From assembly GCF_026914185.1 (NCBI RefSeq), contig NC_070559.1, forward strand, positions 1,364,001 through 1,428,000: a DNA stretch of 64,000 nt, in the 5' to 3' direction. Below, in pieces: positions 1-8,692 of the stretch; the stretch's first letter is position 1, and each line of letters opens with the position of its first letter. The notes beneath the pieces are model-generated. The model saw nothing but the letters and a program-made list of their open reading frames with translations, was not told where the DNA came from and searched no databases. The position numbers and the translations under genes were made by a program. The stretch comes from Puccinia triticina. Lineage: Eukaryota > Basidiomycota > Pucciniomycetes > Pucciniales > Pucciniaceae.

Positions 1-608
1 TTTTTCATCAGATACTATAATGACTCTGCATGAGGCATGGGGGGAGGCATTGAGATTTTTCAAGCTCACTGAATGTAGGATTTCCATTTATCAAATCCCA
101 GCTCTAGGCAACAAGAAATCTATTTGACTCAACTCAACAAAAACTAGTAAGCCCATGCCAAGTCAGATGGAAAACAGGGACTCTTAACAGTGCTCAAATA
201 AAATGAGAATGGAAGTCTAATTACTGATCATGAAATGCCATCATGGGGTTTTCATTCATCTATCCATTTATTAAAAATCCTTAATTACATCAACAACTCC
301 TTTTTTCGCGCAGCACTTCCCCACTGTAGGGTCTGTCAGTGGTGCGCGAAGAAAGGACTTGTTGGCGTAACTAATGATTTTTAATGTAAGACACTGCCTG
401 GGAGGACGACAATCACGGCAGAGCCAGTCAATACCTCCCAGTGGCCTTACTGGAACACTCCTCTGACATTGGCTCCCTTTTATATTCGATGTGCCCCAGC
501 TTTTGCCCCTGGAGACAGAGAAAAGCTATTGTCCAATCCAATCAGCTGTTCCAAGCTTGGATCGATAAATATGCATGTACCCAAATGCAGCTCACAGCAA
601 AAAATCAA
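1..608. other. No gene seen; short hairpin near 306-354
   Basis: No credible coding frame. A hairpin-like pair lies at about 306-354: a TTCGCGCAGCAC arm faces a GTGGTGCGCGAA arm. Its core resembles the TTCGCGCACTG motif repeated in the termini of the foldback element that starts at 609. It may be debris of a related element. The last eight bases (601-608, AAAATCAA) are the left target-site duplicate of that element. Confidence 0.5.
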
Positions 609-2027
609 CGGACTTACTTCGCGCACTGCGGAAAACTCTTCGCGCACTGTGGGGGTCGTCGTCTCGACGTCCAGCCCCCAGTGCGCGCTTCTGCCACGGC
701 TCTTCGCGCACTGCATTTTCCGCCAAAAAAACGGCTTGCATTTCTTGAGATATTTTTTGATGAATCAATAGAATGGCTTTTTATGATCCCCCTAAAAAAT
801 AATCAAGTCATTCAGGGGTCTCCTTGAGCCTAGAGAAAATTGACATGAAAAAATCATATTTTAACGCGGCAGGGACCTGTAATACCACTTCCTGTGCCCC
901 AGTAGCCCCAAAAATTTCACAGTATCATGGTACATGTGCAAATTCATGACCTGATAATTTTCAGAATTTTTCCCAGAGATATATAGGGGTGCGCGGCAGG
1001 CTTAGTAGGAAAATTACTGCTAACTGTATAGCTTTTTTGTTACACACCCAAACAGTCCCAAAATTTCAGAAATGTTTTCATTGTGGATATTCCCCGCGCC
1101 ATAAATTTCTTGGCAATAGTGTGTCATGATAACATGAGATGTAGTGCGGCGGGCTTAGTTGGAAAATGACTGCTAACTTATCTCATGTTTTAATGACACA
1201 CTATTGATAAGAGCTTTATGGCGCGGAGAATATGAAAAATTGAAACATTCCTGAAAATTTCAGACTGTTTCAGCGTGTAACAAAAAATCTATACATGTAG
1301 CCGCCATTTTCCTACTAAGCCCGCCGCGCACCCCTTATATCTCATGTTATCATGACACACTATTGCCAAGAAATTTATGGCGCGGAGAATATCCACAATG
1401 AAAAAATTTCTGAAATTTTGGGACTGTTTGGGTGTGTAACAAAAAAGCTATACAGTTAGCAGTAATTTTCCTACTAAGCCTGCTGCGCACCCCTTATATC
1501 TCATTTTATAATGACACACTATTGCTAGGAATTTCAGGGAATTAATTTGAAGCATATTTCTCTGTGCTCTCAAAATTTTGTACCTTTGTTGTGTGGAACA
1601 AAAAAGTTATACATATACGCAAAATAATAAACACAATACCTATTTGGGCTAAAGAAAAGCTGGTGAAAATTCTGAAAATTATCAGGTCATGAATTTGCAC
1701 ATGTACCATGATACTGTGAAATTTTTGGGGCTACTGGGGCACAAGAAGCGGTATTACAGGTCCCTGCCGCGTTAAAATATGATTTTTTCATGTCAATTTT
1801 CTCTAGGCTCAAGGAGACCCCTAAATGACTTGATTATTTTTTAGGGGGATCATAAAAATTCATTCTATTGATTCATCAAAAAATATTTCAAGAAATGCAA
1901 GCCGTTTTTTGGGGGGAATGCACAGTGCGCGAAGAGCCGTGGCGAAAGCGCGCACTGGGGGCGGGACGTCGAGACGACGACCGCCACAGTGCGCGAAGAG
2001 TTTCTCGCAGTGCGCGAAGTAAGTCCG
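609..2027. mobile_element. Foldback / long-TIR DNA transposon, non-autonomous
   Basis: The ends are mutual reverse complements: CGGACTTACTTCGCGCACTG at 609 and its complement ending at 2027. The inverted repeats run inward for about 370 bp at high identity (609-980 against 1660-2027). A second inverted pair lies inside (about 987-1140 against 1331-1497), so most of the element folds on itself. The motif TTCGCGCACTG recurs several times in each terminus, as expected of subterminal transposase-binding sites. The flanks carry a perfect 8-bp duplication, AAAATCAA, at 601-608 and 2028-2035, which fixes the boundaries. An 8-bp duplication suits hAT or P-like superfamilies; the long arms suit foldback or MULE-type elements, so the superfamily is open. 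It encodes no transposase. Confidence 0.9.
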
Positions 2028-2035
2028 AAAATCAA

Positions 2036-3056
2036 ATGTCTAAAAGTTACCCATTTCTACTCAACAAGTTTCCAAATGCACCGTCCATGAATGCTATGTT
2101 TGTTGCTCTGTTTTCTTAATCCAGTGTTTACATGGCAATCTCCGTTCGCGTAAGGTGCAGAGTCAATTCCTGAATATTATCAAATGTCTGTGCTCAGCGC
2201 GTATTATGCGAGCTGATTTCCCAGATTTGGCTCACAACAACCTGCCAATAGCCAAATTTGTAAATTTGTCGCGTTTCCCCATCTGATGAGCAACACCATC
2301 GCTGTCAATCTCCAGTCCGCAAAAGTCAACCCGCCATGTGACTGCACATTTATTTTCACCCAAATGTTCTTGACATACAAGAGCATAAGAGCTCACTTGG
2401 CCAGAAATGTCGAGCTCACTCGACCGGAAATGTCTCGCATTGATTGGTGTCCTCAATTGGATTAGCATTCTGTCATATTTAGATCTCTTCATATTTACGA
2501 TTTGTTGGTCGGGCATCCAGCTCGTACATACAATTTGGTATGGTCTTCTTTCGCTAACTTTCTTCCAGAGTACTTCCACTGATCCTGCAACCCACAGTTT
2601 GATATCGGAAAGCCTGCTCCTTGAAGCTGACAGGTCATGTATTCCCAGGAGGCCAATACCAAGAAGCTCGTGGACAGCTTCAGGAATTTCAAGTGGGTCA
2701 CGAACTACCAAGAAATCTCCAAGACTTCCTGGTTGTCAGAAGAGAGTATGTTCGACCACATCTTTTCCTTTTCCAGCTCGCCCTCGCCGCCTCCCTGCCA
2801 GCGTCAACAGGAGACCCAACTGATCCGGATACGACTTACCGGACCGTTGCCTTCCGTAAGCTCACAAGGACCCTCAAGCAGTTGCCTCGCCGTCACCGTA
2901 GCAGAACCTCAAGAATCTTGAAAGCCAGTTGCACGTACAGGTTCCGCTGGTCCCTCAACAAAACTAACCTCAACTCAATGGCTGATTTCGTCGTTTTCAC
3001 TATTGAATTGCTTCCGGCACTCTACTTGACAACTGCTCTGAGTCTGAGTAACGCTA
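2036..3056. other. Unassigned sequence, no gene supported
   Basis: Several open frames of 60-160 codons overlap here on both strands. None shows a recognisable domain or a convincing start and splice structure. It lies on the 3' side of the minus-strand kinesin relic and may include its decayed downstream part. Confidence 0.4.
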
Positions 3057-3252
3057 TCAAGTATTCAGAGTGCTTAGTCCATACCTCTTGTTGATGAAGG
3101 AACCTTTGCTTCTTCTCTCGAGTTCACTGCTAGCGCGTTCATTCCCAGCCAAATTGATCAGACACACTTTACTACTCCTGACACCGCCATTATCACTATG
3201 CAATTGTGATTTGATCACAATCCCAAAGATAGTGTGTGATTGACTGGAGCGC
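3057..3252 (-). pseudogene. Kinesin motor-domain relic, C-terminal side of insertion
   Basis: The minus-strand translation shows the kinesin switch I and switch II signatures: RSSQSHTIF (family NxRSSRSH), then NLAGNERA (family DLAGSERA), then GSFINK (family G.xINKSL). This is part of the ATPase motor core of a microtubule motor. The frame ends in stop codons just after the GSFINK segment. The 5' continuation lies beyond the LTR retrotransposon, at 12061-12168. Joining the flanks minus one copy of GCGC keeps the reading frame. Substitutions in conserved positions (Q in place of the second Arg of SSRSH, N for D and N for S in DLAGSERA) and downstream stops suggest it was already decaying. Kinesin family is not assigned; the TFINKSL-like segment suits a CENP-E-type motor. 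Confidence 0.75.
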
Positions 3253-4181
3253 TGTGGAACTTCTACGCAGGGCGTGATCTGAGCTTGGAAGGGAAATAGC
3301 AAAAACTAAGTAAGTTTAGGCTAAAGGTGCTTGAAGGGCTGCCTTCCTATAATAAACTCTGGAAGAATTTTACACTAAGAATTTAGTGTGGCTAAATCAG
3401 AAGAAGTATTCTTAAATATTTCTACTACAGACCCTAAGAACCAGGACTCTGTGCGTGGGATGAGAGATGTTATAGTTTGACGTAAGTGACTTTTTTTTAG
3501 AAGGGTCAATTTATATTTGTTATGTTATCAAGTTCTCAATTTATAATTCAATTTATATTATAATTATTACTATTATGATCTTACTATTTAGATGGGTGAT
3601 GGAAGCGGAAGTAATTTCTTAATATTACTATTTATGCTGGCATGGGGAAGAAAGGGAACAAGAAGGGGCAGAAGAGGCCTCCTTATATAGTAAATAATCT
3701 AGTCTGAGAGTGGATTTTACAAGTGTGAAATAGAATACTACTTTGGGATGCTGTACAGTTGTAGTGTGAAATAATAACCTATATTGGGATGCTGTACATG
3801 ATATTTGTGAAATAGTATTCTACTTTGAGTTGAGATCACTTGGCTTGTTCCTCTTTGGGGTGAAAACATGATCTAAGAGTAGATTTTCTAACATGTGATA
3901 ATGGAATCTTTCAGCAGTGTCCCTTTCAGTCCTAGTGTAGATTTGTACTATGTAATGTGTGTGATTTGTATGTGAAAACTAGAATTCTACTATGTACTTG
4001 AGTATGTAACTAAATAGACTAGTACTGGTTTTCTGGGTGATAATTTAATTGACAATTCTATGTAATCTGTAGCTTGTATGTTAATTTGTACTAGAAGGGT
4101 TTTGTTTGTACTTTATAATATACTATTATATTAATTCTTCCCTATTTTTGACGTGTTTGTAAGTGGATTAGTCTTACCACA
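3253..4181 (-). repeat. 3' LTR of the 3.2-12 kb gypsy element
   Basis: A 929-bp direct repeat of 11132-12060, bounded by TGTGG and CCACA. In element orientation it is the 3' LTR. The most visible difference from its partner is near 4090, where AGAAGG replaces AACAGG. Confidence 0.95.
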
Positions 4182-4196
4182 TCCTCCCCCAACTTA
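4182..4196 (-). other. Polypurine tract
   Basis: On the minus strand, TTGGGGGAGGAT directly precedes the 3' LTR start (TGTGGTAAG). Position and purine richness match the plus-strand primer site of an LTR retrotransposon. Confidence 0.75.
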
Positions 4197-5125
4197 GATG
4201 TCTGCCCTCAGACAACAGAAAGAAGACTAATGAAAGAAATGAAACTTTTCCTATAAAATGTTTTTCTGCGCCGCATGGTTGCGCTGAGTTTCGTGATTGA
4301 TGAGTGTGATATTTGATTTTCCTAAGATGTTACATTGTCGCCAGCTCGCGCGTTCTCCTTTGGGCTTCTGAGTGATTGAGCTGTGATATGTCGAATTGAC
4401 TAGATATCACGACATTACATAGGTCGTTACCTTTCACTGACACAGATGTACCGATTTTGACGACTTCAATAATCGATATTGTTCGTATTCACTAGTATTC
4501 GATACTCGTTCAACCGATCTCCCAGCACGACATCCTCCCCTCACAATCACTACGAATCATCCATCAAGTTCGTCCCGGTAAAGCCTCTTTCGCCGCACCA
4601 AGAATCTTCACAGCTCGGATTTCAGCCAACCCCACAGCTTCCTTCTTCACGATCCCTTCGAAACCAACCGTACCACTTAGGATCCACTTTCACGTCGTTA
4701 TAATTCTTCGCAGCCGACCTCTTAATCGATTCCACAGCGGCTTTCCTCTCTCTGGTTCTATCAGTCTTCGTGGTGCCAAGTGATCCTGCACGTTTGACTT
4801 CCGGCATTGCTCCCTAGTAAGCTTCATAAAATTTATTATTTGACGTCTTTTCGTGATCCTGACTAATTTCATACTTCCTCGTTTTCAACTCTAGACTACA
4901 ATTTCAACTCTGATCGACTTTTTCATGATACTACTTATTCTTCGATCGAGACAGCTCCCTTTTCTTCGTGGATCAGATTTTCCGCTCGTCTTCTCGATTC
5001 TCGTTAAGTTTGTCGTCCTCGTGCAATTGTGAGTATTTAAACTGGCCTCCTTTCTCTTCTTCTTCCCTATTCCCAGACAACTACTAAACTAAAATTTACT
5101 AAAATCCACCTCTTCTAAAAGAAAA
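4197..5125 (+). promoter_or_regulatory. Intergenic part of gypsy element with probable promoter of the antisense gene
   Basis: No coding exon is convincing before 5126. A TATTTAAA box at about 5034-5041 is followed by a CT-rich stretch and an A-rich leader, with ATG at 5126. This is the usual layout of a fungal RNA polymerase II promoter, reading opposite to the retrotransposon genes. The rest of the stretch shows nothing recognisable. Confidence 0.45.
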
Positions 5126-5663
5126 ATGTCTTGCAATTCCCCTATTGATATTCATGACGACTTTGACCCAAACGCTAGTCGTTTAGCCGACGAACTTGCT
5201 GTATCTAAACTCTTAGCCCCTAACGGTGAACCTATTATCGTCGGTGACTGTTTCTCCCAAACCGAACTCAACAAACTCGCCGAAATCGCTTTAGTTATTA
5301 TACAAAAATACTGCCATAAACATCTCCCTCGCTCGTATTTCGAACAACAAGATCGAATTCAAATGTATATTGAGATTCAAAACAGTTTCTCGATGGTACG
5401 TCCTATTTTCCCCTTATAATCCGTTTATACTAATATACTTACTTATTTTTAATTCATTTATTCTTTTGTATAGACCAATATCCATGTGCTTCTCGACAGC
5501 TTCTTCGCCAAATACCATAGCCTCGACTCCTTAGATAAGAAGGTTAACCAAGGTGGTAAGTGTCGCGTTCCGTATGTCTTCGTTTCGTTTGTGATAATAT
5601 TTAACGTGCGATGCGGCGTATTTTCTAGTTAAAACCGAACCGTCTAGCTCCTCCAGTTCGTAG
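5126..5663 (+). CDS. Three-exon accessory gene antisense to pol, function unknown
   Basis: Exons 5126-5395, 5474-5555 and 5629-5663 join in frame to 129 codons including the stop (128 aa). Donors are GTACGT and GTAAGT; acceptors are TATAG and TCTAG; introns are 78 and 73 bp, with a CTAAT-like branch site in the first. The protein begins MSCNSPIDIHDDFD, is acidic and leucine-rich, and ends with a serine run. No family was recognised. Exons 2 and 3 run convergently into the last codons of pol (pol stop at 5531), so about 130 bp overlap on opposite strands. A TATA-like box lies upstream. The in-frame fit of both introns argues for a real gene; it could be a retrotransposon accessory gene or a captured host exon set. 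Confidence 0.6.
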
Positions 5664-8600
5664 GATCCGCCGGGCATCTGTCGACGAACTCGGTAAGGCT
5701 CGTTCCATTTATTTTCAAATAACTTCCCCCACTGAGAATCCAGACTTTTATTGTATACTAATACTAAATCCTTCTCCTTTAATGATTCTCTAGATTTTTT
5801 CTTGTCATTCCAGTAGTCTACCGAGTATTGTCTAGTTTTTAACAAATGCGAATGAGCTTTTTGTAAAATTTTATCCCTACGTCGTAATTGAAGAACTCGA
5901 GCCTCTAAAAGCTCCTGAGTTGATTTTATCGCGTCCCAGTTAATGCCTAAAAATGACTCAAACTCTAAGTCCAAAGGGAGAATGGCTTGTTGACCGAAAA
6001 CAAGCTCGAAGGGCGAATAACCTGAGGTTCTCTTAGTTGAGATTCTATCGGCGAATAATACTAGAGGAAGAAAAGTTCGCCATTTTTTACCCTCTGTACC
6101 GCAGAGTTTAACTAATGTATCCTTAATGGCTTGATGTCCACGCTCTACCATCCCATTTGCCTCTGGATAGTAGGGTGTCGTAACTTTTACTTTAATATCT
6201 AGATTAATTAAAGATTCTTGAAACTGATTTCCAAATTCAGATCCTCCGTCTACCACGACCGTTTTCGGCGCGCTGTAACGATAAATCCAGCTTTCTAGAA
6301 ACCACTGCGCTATCTTTTTTGCTTGAATTTTTTCCATTCCTACAGCTTCAACCCACCCCGAGAGATCATCTCGAGCTATTACTAAGTATTTCCATCGTCC
6401 GGCTTTAATATGAACAGTATCCAGACTAACTCTACCAAATATTGTCGCCTCTCCTGTAGCATTCTTTTCTTCCAATGGTAATATTTTACTTCTTTTTTGA
6501 CAAGGTTCGCAAGACTGAACCCAATTTTTAACTATTTTTTTAAGATTAGGCCACCAAAACCGCAATTTAATTCGCCAATACGTTTCATCCGTTCCACGAT
6601 GGCCGAGACTTTCGTGCAACTCGTATAGTATCTTCTTTTGTATTTCTGGTACTGTAACTACTACTTGCGCAAAGGGCTGACTTTTCTTATGTAGTGTACC
6701 ATTTGAAATAAAGAAAAAGGCAGATTTTTGAATAATATACTTAAACTCTTCCTTACTCGTCTCCGCTGGCCTATTCATTGTTGATAAGTAGATTTCTAAT
6801 TTCTTCCAGAATCCTTGCTGTAACTCGAGCACGTCCTCCCCCAACTTTGCTGTTGTCCCCAACAGCTGTACAGAGAAAGCAGCTTTGGTTCCAAAGCCAG
6901 GATGAGGTTTTACCCAAACTTCATCTTCGTCAAAACACGGTGCGTCCTTTTCGTCAGAATCCGGCGGTCGTCTAGAAAGGCCATCCGGCATCGTAAACGT
7001 CTTAGCAGGAGTGTGAACTAAATCATACGAAAAAAATTGAATAAAAGCTATCCACCGGTTCATTGGCGCATTAGGTAAGGATGGGTTATTAATCATTCCA
7101 ATTAAACATTTAGCATCAACACGTAATTGGAAATGTTGACCCCACAATACTGTTTGTAATTTTTTAAGGATTTTAGATACACCGCAGAGCTCGAGTTTTG
7201 ATTGAGAATAACTCGACTCCCTCTTCGAAAAAACTATAGACTCATATTGAACTGGTCGATCTTGCTTTTCGTCATCTTCCTGCGTAAGTACCGCTCCTGC
7301 CGCGATAACGCTAGAATCTACCAATAACTTAATTATTCCTGCTGATTGACCGTAATCTAATTTCTTTAGAGTTATATCCGCCCCGACTATCTTCTTCAAC
7401 GCTTCAAAAGACTCTTGGCACGCTGCTGTCCATTCCCAGGTAGCATCTTTCCACGTAAGTCGACGAAGAGGCGCGGCAACCGTCGAGAAACTTTTAATAA
7501 ACATTCTAACGTATACACATACTCCCAAAAAACCCCTGACTTCTGTTACATTCTTCGGTACAGGCCAAGTTTCGACTTTATTCAGTTTCTTCTTCGAAAT
7601 TCGACGTCCTTCTTTACATACGACGTGTCCAACAAGATCTAACGCCGGTACACAGCAGGCGAATTTTTTAGCTGAAATTGTAAGTCCCGCCTCTTCTATT
7701 CTAAACAAAATTCTCTCTAAAGTTACCGCGTATTCGTAAATAAATCGCCTGATTTTTGGGTTTTCTTTTAATGTTTCTCCTCCGTAATCTGATTCCGGCC
7801 CCTTTATTCCGCCGTCGTCTATAAAGATACCAATGTGCTGAGGAATCTCCGGCTGGAGTATCCACATCATCTGCGCTTGGTAAACAGCGACAGAATTCGT
7901 GGCGCCTTGAGGTAATCTGGTAAGCTGAAATCTTCCCAATGGCGTCTCAAATGTAGTTAAAGGTCGGGATTCAGGCGCTAATTCTCTTTTGTCATAACCG
8001 CCCATTATATCACCTAAGCCATAGCACGCTCGACCCGTAAAAGACTGAACTAGCTCTTCCACCGATGGCGGCAATCCGGCGTCTTTAATAGTCACTTTAT
8101 TTAACCTCTGTAAGTCGTGTACAATTCTTAATTTTCCGTCCTGTTTCTTAATACAAAATATCGGACTAGTATAACTTGAAGTGGATGGCTCGTATAATCC
8201 AGTATTTATTCTTTCACGAACTAACTCGGTAAATGTTTCCTTAATTGGTCCAGGAATAGGAATTGGCTTTAATTGCCACGGTTCGTGCGGAACTACCGGA
8301 ATAACGTACGGCTTCCCATAAGAATGCTTGAGAAGTCCGCGATCCTTCTCCGTGAAAGCTAGCGCGGCTTGTCGAAGAACAATAATGAAACAAAATAAGT
8401 TATATTCTTCTTCTGATAACCAATCCGGAGGACCGAAGTTGATTAATTTTAATCTCTCTTCTGTTACTTTTTCTGTAGGAATGAATTTAGGCGGATTAGG
8501 GATTACTGGAGTCTTGTATGGATCCCGCGATAAAGGCGGCCTTGAGAGAGGCGGATTTACAGATAGCGGCATAGGTATATTAACTGGTTTGATCTTCCTT

Positions 8601-8692
8601 GCTACCGTTTTGTACTTGGTGGCATTACAACTAATTTCTTGTTTCCCCAGAACTTCTACTGTTTGTCGAAGCCCCGGGTCTAGTCTAAAAAA
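5531..8692 (-). CDS. Gypsy pol: reverse transcriptase, RNase H, integrase
   Basis: The first ATG in this frame is at 8572 (1013 codons), but the frame is open upstream across the gag stop to the frameshift site at 8692-8686, so it is probably made as a Gag-Pol fusion. Counted from the ATG: RT about residues 90-330, with LPQGATNS and the catalytic FIDD near 247; RNase H about 410-500, with LLVDSS; integrase zinc finger about 650-690 (HESLGH then CEPC); the DDE core with D near 714, D near 772 (VVDGGSEFG) and E near 806 (ANGMVERG). The C-terminus has no clear chromodomain. All catalytic residues I looked for are present and there is no internal stop, so the copy may be functional. The FIDD variant in place of YIDD is seen in some gypsy RTs. 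Confidence 0.93.
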   Translation of the reverse strand, partial: FFRLDPGLRQTVEVLGKQEISCNATKYKTVARKIKPVNIPMPLSVNPPLSRPPLSRDPYKTPVIPNPPKFIPTEKVTEERLKLINFGPPDWLSEEEYNLFCFIIVLRQAALAFTEKDRGLLKHSYGKPYVIPVVPHEPWQLKPIPIPGPIKETFTELVRERINTGLYEPSTSSYTSPIFCIKKQDGKLRIVHDLQRLNKVTIKDAGLPPSVEELVQSFTGRACYGLGDIMGGYDKRELAPESRPLTTFETPLGRFQLTRLPQGATNSVAVYQAQMMWILQPEIPQHIGIFIDDGGIKGPESDYGGETLKENPKIRRFIYEYAVTLERILFRIEEAGLTISAKKFACCVPALDLVGHVVCKEGRRISKKKLNKVETWPVPKNVTEVRGFLGVCVYVRMFIKSFSTVAAPLRRLTWKDATWEWTAACQESFEALKKIVGADITLKKLDYGQSAGIIKLLVDSSVIAAGAVLTQEDDEKQDRPVQYESIVFSKRESSYSQSKLELCGVSKILKKLQTVLWGQHFQLRVDAKCLIGMINNPSLPNAPMNRWIAFIQFFSYDLVHTPAKTFTMPDGLSRRPPDSDEKDAPCFDEDEVWVKPHPGFGTKAAFSVQLLGTTAKLGEDVLELQQGFWKKLEIYLSTMNRPAETSKEEFKYIIQKSAFFFISNGTLHKKSQPFAQVVVTVPEIQKKILYELHESLGHRGTDETYWRIKLRFWWPNLKKIVKNWVQSCEPCQKRSKILPLEEKNATGEATIFGRVSLDTVHIKAGRWKYLVIARDDLSGWVEAVGMEKIQAKKIAQWFLESWIYRYSAPKTVVVDGGSEFGNQFQESLINLDIKVKVTTPYYPEANGMVERGHQAIKDTLVKLCGTEGKKWRTFLPLVLFADRISTKRTSGYSPFELVFGQQAILPLDLEFESFLGINWDAIKSTQELLEARVLQLRRRDKILQKAHSHLLKTRQYSVDYWNDKKKSRESLKEKDLVLVYNKSLDSQWGKLFENKWNEPYRVRRQMPGGSYELEELDGSVLTRKYAASHVKYYHKRNEDIRNATLTTLVNLLI
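8680..8692 (-). promoter_or_regulatory. Predicted -1 ribosomal frameshift site at gag-pol junction
   Basis: Just before the gag stop the minus strand reads T TTT TTA in the gag frame (8692-8686), then GAC TAG. T TTT TTA is a canonical X XXY YYZ slippery heptamer. A -1 slip gives TTT TTT AGA CTA, which enters exactly the open pol frame. The offset between the gag ATG (10908) and the pol ATG (8572) is 2336 nt, consistent with -1. A GC-rich stretch with CCCGGGG follows and could form the stimulatory structure. Confidence 0.75.

Noticed and set aside
2840..2880. Plus-strand RKLTRTLK as the kinesin SKLTRLL motif
   Set aside because: Wrong strand relative to the kinesin relic, and neighbouring residues do not fit; probably coincidence, though an inversion cannot be excluded.
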